From: Avispirillum sp959601495
GTDB taxonomy: Bacteria; Bacillota; Clostridia; Oscillospirales; CAG-272
DNA length: 64,000 nucleotides
Assembly: GCA_959601495.1 (NCBI GenBank)
Contig: CAUGPT010000009.1
Span: forward strand, 1 to 64,000
Reading direction: 5' to 3'
This document shows, piece by piece, positions 9,085 through 17,591 of this stretch. The position numbers were made by a program, and so were the translations under genes. The notes below the pieces were generated by a model. It saw only the letters and a program-made list of their open reading frames with translations, had not been told where the DNA came from and did no database searches. Numbering within the stretch: position 1 is the first letter of the stretch; each line of letters starts with the position of its first letter.

Positions 9085-9975
9085 ATGGCACTTACACGTA
9101 AACAGTTTGATATTCTGGCGGCGCTTGCCGACTCGGAAAAGGCGCTGACTCAGCGCGAGCTTGAAAAAACGACGGGACATTCCCTGGGCACGGTGAACAA
9201 AACGGCAAAGGATCTTTCAGCCCTCGGCTACATCGAGGACGGCAAAATAACCGTCTCCGGCGCGGACGCCCTTGAGCCGTACCGCGCGAAAAGAGCGGTG
9301 TTTATCGCCGCAGGCTTCGGCTCACGCATGGTGCCCATAACGCTCAACACTCCCAAGCCCCTTGTGCGCGTTCAGGGCGAGCGCATAATCGACGGCCTTC
9401 TGGATGCCTGCCTTGCCGTCGGCATAAACGAAATATACATAGTGCGCGGCTATCTTGCAGAGCAGTTCGATCAGCTTTTGTACAAGTACCCCATGATACG
9501 GTTTCTGGAAAACCCCGCATACAACGAGGCAAACAATATTGCCTCCGCAATGTGCGCGCGTTATATGCTCTCAAACGCCTATGTGTTTGAGGCGGATCTG
9601 CTTATAAGCAACCCGAAGATAATCACAAAATATCACTACACCTCCGATTTTCTCGCCATCAAAAAAGACAGATCGGACGACTGGTGCTTTGATGAGGAGA
9701 ACGGCGTGATCACAGGCGAGCACGTGGGCGGAACGAACTGCTGGCAGGTCGTCGGCATATCGTACTGGAACGAGGCGGACGGACATAAGCTTGCGGCGGA
9801 TATTCCCAAGACATTTTCCTCTCCCGGCGGAAAAGAAAGGTACTGGGAGCAGGTCCCCCTTGTGTTCTGCCGCGATCGTTATTCGGTGGAGATACGCGAG
9901 TGCGTTGAAAGCGACATTATCGAGATAGACACTTTCAGAGAGCTGAAAGCCATCGACAAGACATACGACGTTTAA
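9085..9975 (+). CDS. Winged-helix + nucleotidyltransferase fusion (LicC-like)
   Basis: 296 aa. Residues 1-65 form a MarR-type winged helix (LTQRELEKTTGHSLGTVNKTAKDL). From ~70 a nucleotidyltransferase domain starts with the signature AAGFGSRMVPITLNTPKPLVRV (G-rich NTP loop, Lys of PKP). Length and order resemble CTP:phosphocholine cytidylyltransferase LicC of the lic1 system, which activates phosphocholine for surface decoration. The N-terminal HTH may make it an autoregulator or the domain may serve another role. An APC-type permease follows after 15 nt, consistent with amine/choline uptake. No LicA kinase or LicD transferase is in the window, so the substrate stays inferred. Confidence 0.8.
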   Translation: MALTRKQFDILAALADSEKALTQRELEKTTGHSLGTVNKTAKDLSALGYIEDGKITVSGADALEPYRAKRAVFIAAGFGSRMVPITLNTPKPLVRVQGERIIDGLLDACLAVGINEIYIVRGYLAEQFDQLLYKYPMIRFLENPAYNEANNIASAMCARYMLSNAYVFEADLLISNPKIITKYHYTSDFLAIKKDRSDDWCFDEENGVITGEHVGGTNCWQVVGISYWNEADGHKLAADIPKTFSSPGGKERYWEQVPLVFCRDRYSVEIRECVESDIIEIDTFRELKAIDKTYDV

Positions 9976-9990
9976 TAAAGGAGATTTCGC

Positions 9991-11448
9991 GTGGATAATA
10001 AAGAGAATACGGAACTGAAGCGCCAGCTTAACCCCATTTCAGTGTGGGCGATAGCTTTCGGCTGCATAATCGGCTGGGGTTCGTTTATAAACCCGGGCAA
10101 AAAGTTTCTGCCCAACTCCGGCGTCGCGGGAACGGCGATCGCCATGGTGCTCGGTGCACTTGTCATGGTCATCATAGCGTTTTCGTATGCGTACATGGTT
10201 CCGAAATATCCGAAGGCGGGCGGAGAGTTCACGTTTACCAAAATGAGCTTCGGCAAGAATGCCGCATATATCTGCGGCTGGTTTCTCGTCGCCGCGTATC
10301 TTACAAACGTGCCCATGAACTCTACCGCGATAGGACTCATCGTAGACGGCATCGACGGCAGCGCCGATATACTGAAATTCGGTTTTCACTACAGCATTGC
10401 GGGCTTTGACGTGTGGATGGGCGAGATGATTCTCGCCATGGGCATACTGATAGCCTTCGGCGTGCTCAATATACTGGGCGTGAAAAAGGCGGGCGGAGTA
10501 CAGACCGTACTTGCGGCGCTGCTTGCGGTATGCGCCTTTACGCTTTGCATCGCGGGCATCGTTTCCGCAAAGGCAAAGGGCATAAATATGGAGCCTGTCT
10601 GGGGCTTTGACAAGGCGGCGGCTGCCGCCGCGGGAGCGGACGGCACGGATATTTCCCGCTTTGCCCACAGCGGAGGGAGCGGCATAGCAACTGCAATACT
10701 TGCCACATTTGCCATAGCTCCGTGGGCATTTGTCGGCTTTGACACCATACCGCAGGCTGCGGAGGAGTTCCGCTTTTCCTACAAGAAAGTCATGGCAATA
10801 ATGCTTGTGGCAATAGCCTTCGGCTGCTTTGTGTATATTTCCAACAACACAGTTGCGGCAGCGGCGCTTGAAAACTGGCCCGAGAGGGTCATGGCGGGCG
10901 AATGGGTGCTGCTTGTGGCGGCTCAGGAGCTGCTGGGCACCTTCGGGACAGTGCTTATCGGAGTCGGAGTATCCTGCGCCGTGCTTTCGGGTATTATGGG
11001 CTTTTATCTCGCGTCCAGCAGACTTATGTATTCCATGAGTCGCGACGGTTATCTCCCGGCAGTGTTCGGCAAGATTGACCCCCGCTTCGGCACTCCGAAG
11101 AACGCAATGATATTCTGTATAATCATTTCACTGTCGGGACCCGTTCTCGGCAGAGAGGCACTGGGGTGGTTCGTGGATATGTCCGCTATCGGCGCCTCCA
11201 TCGGCTACCTTTTCACCTGCGCGTCGACCGTGGTCACCATGAAGCGCGACAAAGACGGCAGCGCGCCGCTCAAGGTCTGCGCCGTTGTGGGCTGCATATT
11301 CTCGGCTGCATTTATGGTGCTGCAGCTTATACCCATCCCGGGACTTCGCGGCGTTCATTTCGGGCGCGAAAGTTATATAATGCTCGGTGTCTGGGTGCTT
11401 ATAGGCACAGTGTTCTGGATGAAGCAGAGAAAACGCTTCGCCGCCTGA
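9991..11448 (+). CDS. APC-family amino acid/amine permease
   Basis: 485 aa starting at GTG (9991) with AAAGGAG 7 nt upstream. The N-terminal motif SVWAIAFGCIIGWGSF is the helix-1 GxxIGxG signature of the APC superfamily, and about 12 hydrophobic segments follow. It probably forms an operon with the LicC-like gene 15 nt upstream, suggesting import of a precursor such as an amine; the substrate is not visible from sequence. Confidence 0.85.
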   Translation: MDNKENTELKRQLNPISVWAIAFGCIIGWGSFINPGKKFLPNSGVAGTAIAMVLGALVMVIIAFSYAYMVPKYPKAGGEFTFTKMSFGKNAAYICGWFLVAAYLTNVPMNSTAIGLIVDGIDGSADILKFGFHYSIAGFDVWMGEMILAMGILIAFGVLNILGVKKAGGVQTVLAALLAVCAFTLCIAGIVSAKAKGINMEPVWGFDKAAAAAAGADGTDISRFAHSGGSGIATAILATFAIAPWAFVGFDTIPQAAEEFRFSYKKVMAIMLVAIAFGCFVYISNNTVAAAALENWPERVMAGEWVLLVAAQELLGTFGTVLIGVGVSCAVLSGIMGFYLASSRLMYSMSRDGYLPAVFGKIDPRFGTPKNAMIFCIIISLSGPVLGREALGWFVDMSAIGASIGYLFTCASTVVTMKRDKDGSAPLKVCAVVGCIFSAAFMVLQLIPIPGLRGVHFGRESYIMLGVWVLIGTVFWMKQRKRFAA

Positions 11449-11486
11449 ATTTTTCGGCGGGAGTATATGACGATGCGCCCGTGCGA

Positions 11487-11515
11487 TTGACAAGACGCAT
11501 CGGCGGTAGTATAAT
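11487..11515 (+). promoter_or_regulatory. Consensus promoter flanked by an inverted repeat
   Basis: Perfect TTGACA-N17-TATAAT. GATGCG (11472) and CGCATC (11496) form an inverted repeat that straddles the -35 box. The predicted start near 11522 is only ~9 nt before the hairpin at 11531. Confidence 0.8.
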
Positions 11516-11530
11516 TAAATAAAGCAAAGC

Positions 11531-11571
11531 ACACTGCGGCGCGGCATCTTTGCCGCGCCGCAGTGTATTTT
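11531..11571 (+). terminator. Terminator/attenuator between permease genes
   Basis: 16-bp perfect stem (ACACTGCGGCGCGGCA arm), loop TCTT, then ATTTTC. It can end the upstream permease transcript but also lies at the very 5' end of transcripts from the promoter at 11487. Confidence 0.75.
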
Positions 11572-11595
11572 CAATGAGAAAGGTTTTGGCAAACG

Positions 11596-12477
11596 ATGCC
11601 CGGAGTGTCCGATAAATCAAAAGGAATACTGTATGTCATAACGGCGGCATTCGGCTTTTCGGGAATGTCGCTGTTTGTAAAGCTTGCGGGAGATCTGCCC
11701 GCGTTTCAGAAGGCGTTTTTCAGAAATTTCATAGCGCTCATTTTCATGACCGTTCTGATAATAAAAAACAAAGACGGATTTATACCGAACCGCGGCAGTA
11801 TCCCAGCAATTCTGGGCAGAAGCGTTTGCGGCACAATAGGGCTGCTCTGTAATTTCTATGCGCTCGGCACGCTCAATCTGTCAGATGCCAATATGCTCAA
11901 TAAGCTCTCGCCGTTCTTTTCCATCCTGTTTTCCGCCCTGCTTCTTAAAGAAAAGCCGAGACCCGTGCAGATACTGGGCGTTGCGGCAGCATTCGGCGGC
12001 AGTATGCTTATCATAAAGCCGGGATTTGACAATCCGGCAGTGCTTCCGGCGATCGCGGGCGCGATGGGCGGACTGGGCGCGGGCGCGGCGTACACGTTTG
12101 TTCGTATGCTTGGCGAAAAGCACGAAAAAAGCCGTCGCATAGTATTCTGGTTTTCCGCTTTTTCGTGCCTTGTGTGTCTGCCGTTCATGATAGCGGGATA
12201 TAAGGCAATGACATGGCTGCAGCTTTTGTATCTCGTGCTTGCGGGCACGTTCGCCTGCATCGGTCAGCTTGGCATCACAAAGGCGTATTTCCTTGCCCCC
12301 GCAAAGGAAATATCCGTGTACGACTATACGCAGGTCATATTTGCGGCGATCCTCGGATTCTTTGTGTTCGGCGACATACCGGATGCGGCAAGCGTTATCG
12401 GTTATGTGCTCATATGCGGCTCGGGCGTTTTCATGTTTTTGTACAACAACGGAAAACTGCGCCGCCGCAAAGTATAA
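11596..12477 (+). CDS. DMT-family transporter (EamA domains)
   Basis: 293 aa with about ten hydrophobic helices and two EamA halves; GFSGMSLFVKLAGD and FFRNFIALIF are typical of helix 1-2, and the second half has AGTFACIGQLGITKAY. Likely a metabolite exporter or importer in the cytoplasmic membrane. LicB choline permeases belong to the same superfamily, and a LicC-like gene is upstream, but this is not proof. AAAGG precedes the ATG. Confidence 0.85.
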   Translation: MPGVSDKSKGILYVITAAFGFSGMSLFVKLAGDLPAFQKAFFRNFIALIFMTVLIIKNKDGFIPNRGSIPAILGRSVCGTIGLLCNFYALGTLNLSDANMLNKLSPFFSILFSALLLKEKPRPVQILGVAAAFGGSMLIIKPGFDNPAVLPAIAGAMGGLGAGAAYTFVRMLGEKHEKSRRIVFWFSAFSCLVCLPFMIAGYKAMTWLQLLYLVLAGTFACIGQLGITKAYFLAPAKEISVYDYTQVIFAAILGFFVFGDIPDAASVIGYVLICGSGVFMFLYNNGKLRRRKV

Positions 12478-12515
12478 ACGGCTGCCTTGCCGACTTACAG
12501 GCTTTCGGAGACAAT

Positions 12516-13178
12516 ATGGAAAAAATAAACTATCAGCTTGAAACGGACAAATATATAGAAGAAATGCAGAGCCGCGGCGAGAGGGAAAAGCTTTTGCTGC
12601 ACGCCTGCTGCGCGCCCTGTTCTTCGTATGTGCTTGAATATCTGTGCCGATTTTTCGATATCACAGTATATTTTTCAAACCCCAATATCACGGACGAAGC
12701 AGAGTACGAGAAGCGCCTTGCCGAGCTGTACCGCCTCTGTTCCGAGGCGCCGTTTTGCAGCGGCGTCGATGTGGTGCGCGACCCCGCGGGTGCGGACGCG
12801 TTTTTTGAGGCGGTCCGCGGGCTGGGGGGCGAGCCGGAGGGCGGCTCGAGGTGCGAAAAATGCTTCAGGCTGCGCCTTGAAAGAAGCGCACAGTATGCCA
12901 AAAGCAACGGATACGGACTATTTGCCACAACTCTCACCGTAAGCCCGCACAAAAACGCGCAGCTTATAAATTCCATAGGCTTTGAGACGGCACAGAAATA
13001 CGGCGTAAACTATCTCCCGTCCGATTTCAAAAAGCGCGGCGGCTATCAGCGCTCCATAGTGCTGTCGAAAGAATACGGAATATACAGGCAGCAGTATTGC
13101 GGCTGCGTGTTTTCATATATTTCCGCCGAGGAGCAGCGGAAAAATTCAGCCGCGAAAAAAGAGGGCGGGGAAGAATAA
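12516..13178 (+). CDS. queH: Epoxyqueuosine reductase QueH
   Basis: 220 aa from the ATG at 12516, with GGAG 5 nt upstream; a longer frame reaching into the preceding gene is rejected. The family cysteines are clear: HACCAPCSS (Cys31, Cys32, Cys35), RCEKC (Cys113, Cys116) and QYCGC (Cys195, Cys197). QueH is the cobalamin-independent Fe-S enzyme that reduces epoxyqueuosine in tRNA to queuosine, the last step of the pathway. Other que genes are not in this window. It follows the DMT gene by 38 nt and is closed by a terminator. Confidence 0.93.
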   Translation: MEKINYQLETDKYIEEMQSRGEREKLLLHACCAPCSSYVLEYLCRFFDITVYFSNPNITDEAEYEKRLAELYRLCSEAPFCSGVDVVRDPAGADAFFEAVRGLGGEPEGGSRCEKCFRLRLERSAQYAKSNGYGLFATTLTVSPHKNAQLINSIGFETAQKYGVNYLPSDFKKRGGYQRSIVLSKEYGIYRQQYCGCVFSYISAEEQRKNSAAKKEGGEE

Positions 13179-13232
13179 TTTCGTCAGAGCGCGCGGGCGT
13201 TGGCTGTCCCGTCCCGGCGGCGCGGCTGCTAT

Positions 13233-13262
13233 GCACGCGGCGGAATACCGCGTGCGCTTTTT
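13233..13262 (+). terminator. Terminator of queH
   Basis: 8-bp GC-rich stem GCACGCGG/CCGCGTGC, 7-nt loop, then GCTTTTT. Confidence 0.8.
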
Positions 13263-13290
13263 GTTAACGGGCGAGTTTTTTCTCCCTTTA

Positions 13291-13319
13291 TTGACACGGT
13301 CTTTTTGTCATGATATACT
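13291..13319 (+). promoter_or_regulatory. Promoter of D-lactate dehydrogenase
   Basis: TTGACA, 17-bp spacer, TATACT. A palindrome AAAAAACGTTTTTT lies downstream at 13344-13357 and could be an operator. No clear Rex site is seen. Confidence 0.8.
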
Positions 13320-13437
13320 GCATCTTGAGGTGTATGACCTTTTAAAAAACGTTTTTTCGGAAATACTTTAGTATATGGGCGGCGGTCTGTTCCCTCACCG
13401 CACGGACGCCCGAAAAACAGGAAAGGATCATTATATT

Positions 13438-14472
13438 ATGGTAAAGGTTGCGTTTTTTGACGCTAAAACATATGACCGCGAGGCGTTTGAAAAAGCCTCG
13501 GCGGGCAATGATATTTCAATAAAATACTATGAAACAAAGCTCTCCTCGGACACGGTAAGCCTTGCCGCAGGGTGCGACGCGGTGTGCGTTTTCGTAAACG
13601 ATGAGGTGGACGCCGATGTTATCGACGCGCTGCACAAAGCGGGAGTGCGTCTCGTGGCGCTTCGCTGCGCGGGGTACAACAACGTGGATGTGCAGAGCGC
13701 ATACGGAAAGCTGCACGTTGTGCGCGTGCCTGCGTATTCGCCATACGCCGTTGCGGAGCATGCCATGGCAATGCTGCTCACGTCCGTGAGACGTATCCAC
13801 AAGGCGTACAACAGAACGCGGGATTACAATTTCAGTCTGCAGGGACTGACCGGGTTTGAGCTGCACCAAAGAACCGTCGGCATTGTGGGCACCGGCAAGA
13901 TCGGCAGGGTGTTTGCCGACATCTGCCGAGGCTTCGGCATGAATATGATCGCATACGACAAATACCCCGCCGAGGACGCAGGCATAGATTATGTGTCACT
14001 TGACGAGCTGTTCAGCCGAAGCGATATAATTTCGCTGCACTGCCCTCTGACCGACGATACCTATCACATGATAGATGCGGCGGCTATAGAAAAAATGAAA
14101 AAAGGCGTTGTGATAGTCAACACCTCCCGCGGGGCGCTTATAGACGCGCAGGCGCTTCTGGATGGCATAAAGGAGCGCCGCGTGGGCGCTGCCTGCATGG
14201 ACGTTTACGAGGAGGAGAGCGACATATTCTTTGAAGATCGCTCGGGTCATATCATTGACGACGACACGCTTGCGCGTCTTATATCAATGCCAAACGTCAT
14301 AGTAACGTCGCATCAGGCGTTTCTGACGGGCGAGGCGCTGTCCAATATTGCCGAAACGACCGTTTCGAATATCTGCGGCTTTTTTGAGAGCGGCAGGTGT
14401 GAAAACGAGCTTTGCTATCACTGCGGCAAGGTGGACGACTGCAAAAACCACAGGCTTGCAAAGTGCTTCTGA
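13438..14472 (+). CDS. D-2-hydroxyacid dehydrogenase (LdhA-type)
   Basis: 344 aa from ATG 13438 (GAAAGGA ribosome site). The Rossmann loop GTGKIG is at 151-156; the catalytic triad is Arg231 (NTSRGALID), Glu near 260 (DVYEEES) and His292 (SHQAFLTGEAL). The stretch ESDIFFEDRSGHIIDDDTLARL is typical of fermentative D-lactate dehydrogenase, which reduces pyruvate with NADH. Unusual is a Cys-rich C-terminal tail (Cys321, 326, 329, 335, 343; CYHCG and CKNHRLAKC) beyond the usual end of the family. Confidence 0.9.
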   Translation: MVKVAFFDAKTYDREAFEKASAGNDISIKYYETKLSSDTVSLAAGCDAVCVFVNDEVDADVIDALHKAGVRLVALRCAGYNNVDVQSAYGKLHVVRVPAYSPYAVAEHAMAMLLTSVRRIHKAYNRTRDYNFSLQGLTGFELHQRTVGIVGTGKIGRVFADICRGFGMNMIAYDKYPAEDAGIDYVSLDELFSRSDIISLHCPLTDDTYHMIDAAAIEKMKKGVVIVNTSRGALIDAQALLDGIKERRVGAACMDVYEEESDIFFEDRSGHIIDDDTLARLISMPNVIVTSHQAFLTGEALSNIAETTVSNICGFFESGRCENELCYHCGKVDDCKNHRLAKCF

Positions 14473-14477
14473 TACGG

Positions 14478-14524
14478 ACTTTTTCGCCGTGCGGCGAAAA
14501 AGTATATGCCGCGCGCAGCGCGGC
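14478..14524 (+). terminator. Two hairpins after the dehydrogenase
   Basis: ACTTTTTCGCCG/CGGCGAAAAAGT (14478-14503) and GCCGCGC-GCA-GCGCGGC (14508-14524). No T run follows, so read-through into the flavoprotein gene is likely. Confidence 0.4.
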
Positions 14525-14564
14525 GTACATATAAAAGATTATAAAAAGCGAAAGGACATACAAA

Positions 14565-15725
14565 ATGAGAAAAATTGCAGAAGAAATTTACTATATCGGC
14601 GTAAACGATCACGATATAGATCTTTTTGAGGGTCAGTACGTTGTGGAGAACGGAATGGCGTATAATTCATACGTAGTCAAGGGTGAAAAAATCGCCGTTA
14701 TGGACACGGTGGACGCGCACTTCGGCGGCGAGTGGTTTGCAAATCTTGAAGATGCGCTGTCGGGCGCGTGCCCCGACTATCTTGTCGTGCAGCACATGGA
14801 GCCCGACCACAGCGCAATGATAGCGGCTTTTGCAAGTAAGTATCCCGAGGCAAAGATAGTTGCAAGCGCAAAGGCGTTTGTTATGATGAAGAACTTTTTC
14901 GGCACCGACTTTGAAGACCGCCGCATAGTTGCGGGCGAGGGCGACACTCTCGATCTGGGCGGCAGAACTCTTACATTTGTAACTGCGCCCATGGTGCACT
15001 GGCCCGAGGTCATCGTTACATATGACGACAAGGCAAAAGCGCTGTTCTCGGCAGACGGCTTCGGCAAGTTCGGCGCGCTTGACGTCGACGAGGACTGGGC
15101 GTGCGAGGCAAGACGCTACTATTTCGGCATAGTGGGCAAGTACGGCGTGCAGGTGCAGGCGCTTCTCAAAAAGGCAACCGCGCTTGATATTCGGATGATA
15201 CTGCCTCTGCACGGACCTGTGCTTACGGAAAACCTCGGATACTATCTTGATCTTTACAACACATGGTCGTCCTACGGCACCGAGAGCGAGGGCGTTGTGA
15301 TAGCATACACCTCCGTGTACGGCAACACAAAAACGGCAGTTGAGCTTCTGGAAAAAGAGCTTTGCGCGTGCGGCTGCAGGAAAGTCTCCGTGTGCGATCT
15401 TGCCCGCTGCGACATGGCGGAGGCGGTCGAGGACGCTTTCCGATACGGAAAGATAGTTTTCGCGACGACCACATACAACGGTACTGTCTTCCCGTTCATG
15501 CGCGAGTTTATAGAAGAGCTTTGCGAGCGGGGATTTCGCAATAAGACCGTGGGCTTTGTTGAAAACGGCTCATGGGCGCCCATGGCCGCAAAAGTCATGG
15601 CAAAAATGCTTGAGGGCTGCAAAGACCTGACATATACCGCCGCGGGCGTGCATATCCGTTCCGCCGTCAACGGTGCAAATAAAGAGGAAATTGCCGCGCT
15701 TGCAAAGGAGCTTTGCAGCGACTGA
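14565..15725 (+). CDS. fprA: A-type flavoprotein (flavodiiron protein)
   Basis: 386 aa. The N-terminal metallo-beta-lactamase-like domain has the diiron motif HMEPDH (His77, Glu79, Asp81, His82), a later His in APMVHWPE, Asp in FSADGFGKFG and His in ILPLHGP. From ~248 a flavodoxin domain begins with TSVYGNT for FMN. Such proteins reduce O2 to water or NO to N2O with electrons from rubredoxin or F420-like donors, protecting anaerobes. GAAAGGA ribosome site. Its position after the lactate dehydrogenase fits a redox role. Confidence 0.93.
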   Translation: MRKIAEEIYYIGVNDHDIDLFEGQYVVENGMAYNSYVVKGEKIAVMDTVDAHFGGEWFANLEDALSGACPDYLVVQHMEPDHSAMIAAFASKYPEAKIVASAKAFVMMKNFFGTDFEDRRIVAGEGDTLDLGGRTLTFVTAPMVHWPEVIVTYDDKAKALFSADGFGKFGALDVDEDWACEARRYYFGIVGKYGVQVQALLKKATALDIRMILPLHGPVLTENLGYYLDLYNTWSSYGTESEGVVIAYTSVYGNTKTAVELLEKELCACGCRKVSVCDLARCDMAEAVEDAFRYGKIVFATTTYNGTVFPFMREFIEELCERGFRNKTVGFVENGSWAPMAAKVMAKMLEGCKDLTYTAAGVHIRSAVNGANKEEIAALAKELCSD

Positions 15726-15741
15726 GTACTTTGCGGGCGAT

Positions 15742-15787
15742 AAAACACGGCAGCCGTACAGACTGCGGCAGCCGTGTTTTTGTTTTT
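15742..15787 (+). terminator. Terminator of fprA
   Basis: 15-bp stem with one A-A mismatch (AAAACACGGCAGCCG arm), then a T-rich stretch. Confidence 0.85.
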
Positions 15788-15809
15788 TCGGAAATAAAAA
15801 TTTCGAGAT

Positions 15810-15838
15810 TTGCAAAAGGTGTTGGATTTCGACATAAT
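15810..15838 (+). promoter_or_regulatory. Possible promoter of the LRR protein
   Basis: TTGCAA, 17-bp spacer, CATAAT. A second weaker -10 (TAAATT) is nearby. Confidence 0.45.
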
Positions 15839-15902
15839 ATGTGGTAAATTTTATATAACGGTTAAATATATTTATAGAAATAATATGACGGGTACTTGAA
15901 TA

Positions 15903-17447
15903 ATGGCGAAAAAAATACTGATGTCGGCAGCGTGCGCGCTGCTTGCGATCGCGGCAGCGGCATGTATAAAAACCTCTGCGGCGCATGTGGATATTTACGG
16001 GCAGGACCTTGATATATATACGGAAGAAATATATCTTGACGGAGACGAGGTCTCCGATCTTGAGGAGCTTGAAGAAAACCTTGCAAAGCTGCCGGATCTG
16101 CGCTTTGCCGATCTCGGCACGTATATGCTGGCGTATGACGACTCCGAGGGCTTCAGAGCATCGTTTCCAGATGTGGAGTTTCGCTTCGGCACATATATAG
16201 AGATGTACGGCAAACGGTACGATGTCGACGCCGCACGCCTTGATCTTTCAGATGTTGACGCCTCCGATACGGATGTTCTTTTTGAGCGCCTGGGCGATTT
16301 TGAAAATCTAAAAGAGGTCTCCCTCGGCAAAGAAAACACAATGCCGGCTGCCGTTCGCGACGAGCTTGTGCGGGATTTTCCGCGCATAAAATTTGATATA
16401 ATCGCTACAAGAGACATATACGGAAAAACCGTCAGAGAAGACGCCGAGAGTCTTGACCTTTCAGACGTGACGGTGGACGGTACTTTATCCGAAAAGCTTT
16501 CGTGGCTGCCCGCGCTTACGTATGTCAATATGCAGAATTCCGATCTGGGACAGGACGCGCAGCTTGCGCTTGTGCGCGCTTTTCCCAATATCGCCTTTGA
16601 CTGGAACGTTGTTCTGGCGGGACACGTTTTAAGCTCTATGTCAGAGACTGTCGATATCAGCAGAACATGGCTGTGGGATCTGGAGCTTCTCAAAACTCAG
16701 CTGGAGCTTTTCCCCCGTCTTCGCTATCTTGACATGAGCGGCTGCGGCATATCCAACGAGGATATGGCGGCGCTGAGAGAGGAGTACAGCGATAAATTTG
16801 AGGTAGTCTGGCGGCTGTACATGGGCAAATGGTCGCTTAAAACGGACGCCGTCGCGTTCTCCGTTCTCATATACGATTATTCGCATAAAAGGCTCACCTC
16901 GCGGGACATTGAAGTGCTGAAATACTGCACAAAGCTTCAGGCGCTGGATCTGGGACATCAGGCGCTGACGGATCTCAGCGTTATAGGAGACTATCTGCCC
17001 GAGCTTCGTATACTGATACTCGCGGACAATTCCATATCCGATCTGACTCCCCTTGCAAAGCTCAAGCATCTGCACTATCTTGAGTTTTTCGTAAACCGGG
17101 TCACCGATGTGTCGCCCCTTGCGAGCTGCCGCGAGCTTGTGGATCTTAATATAAGCTACAACCACGGGCTTTCGGACATAACTCCGCTTCTCGATCTTCC
17201 GCTGCTGGAGCGGCTGTGGCTTGAGCACTGCAACGTCTCTCTTGAAGACTACAAGCTGCTTTGTGACACATATCCGGACTCGCGCGTTGTGTACTACGGC
17301 AAGGGCTCCGTGGATCAGGGCTGGAGAGGGCATGACCGCTATTTTGCAATGATAGACATGTATCACAACGACTATATGAGCGAGCTCTTCTCGAAATACG
17401 ACGGACTTACAAAGCATCCCGATGACTTCAAAACGGACGAAAATTGA
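15903..17447 (+). CDS. Secreted leucine-rich-repeat protein
   Basis: 514 aa. An N-terminal hydrophobic segment ends in AAAAC (Cys21), so it is either cleaved by signal peptidase I or, less likely, a lipoprotein with a poor lipobox. Residues ~60-320 hold irregular LRR-like segments; ~345-445 are clear internalin-type repeats (LQALDLGHQALTDLSVIGDY, LRILILADNSISDLTPLAKL, LHYLEFFVNRVTDVSPLASC). LRRs of this kind bind proteins at the cell surface. No cell-wall anchor is seen. Ribosome site is weak. Closed by its own terminator. Confidence 0.8.
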   Translation: MAKKILMSAACALLAIAAAACIKTSAAHVDIYGQDLDIYTEEIYLDGDEVSDLEELEENLAKLPDLRFADLGTYMLAYDDSEGFRASFPDVEFRFGTYIEMYGKRYDVDAARLDLSDVDASDTDVLFERLGDFENLKEVSLGKENTMPAAVRDELVRDFPRIKFDIIATRDIYGKTVREDAESLDLSDVTVDGTLSEKLSWLPALTYVNMQNSDLGQDAQLALVRAFPNIAFDWNVVLAGHVLSSMSETVDISRTWLWDLELLKTQLELFPRLRYLDMSGCGISNEDMAALREEYSDKFEVVWRLYMGKWSLKTDAVAFSVLIYDYSHKRLTSRDIEVLKYCTKLQALDLGHQALTDLSVIGDYLPELRILILADNSISDLTPLAKLKHLHYLEFFVNRVTDVSPLASCRELVDLNISYNHGLSDITPLLDLPLLERLWLEHCNVSLEDYKLLCDTYPDSRVVYYGKGSVDQGWRGHDRYFAMIDMYHNDYMSELFSKYDGLTKHPDDFKTDEN

Positions 17448-17453
17448 ATTTTC

Positions 17454-17486
17454 GCGCCCCCTTTCTCCAAAAGGGGGTGCTTTTTT
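17454..17486 (+). terminator. Terminator of the LRR gene
   Basis: 11-bp stem (GCGCCCCCTTT arm, one G-T pair), 5-nt loop, six T. Confidence 0.9.
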
Positions 17487-17591
17487 GCAGGATGCGGCAC
17501 TGTTTTTTGCAAAAATCAGTAGACTTTTACACGCTGATGTGATAAAATATACACTGATATACTGTTTATGTGCATAAAAGGAGCACGACAA

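Noticed and set aside
13344..13357. AAAAAACGTTTTTT palindrome before the lactate dehydrogenase as terminator or Rex site
   Set aside because: Low-complexity A/T palindrome without GC stem, and it does not match the Rex consensus.
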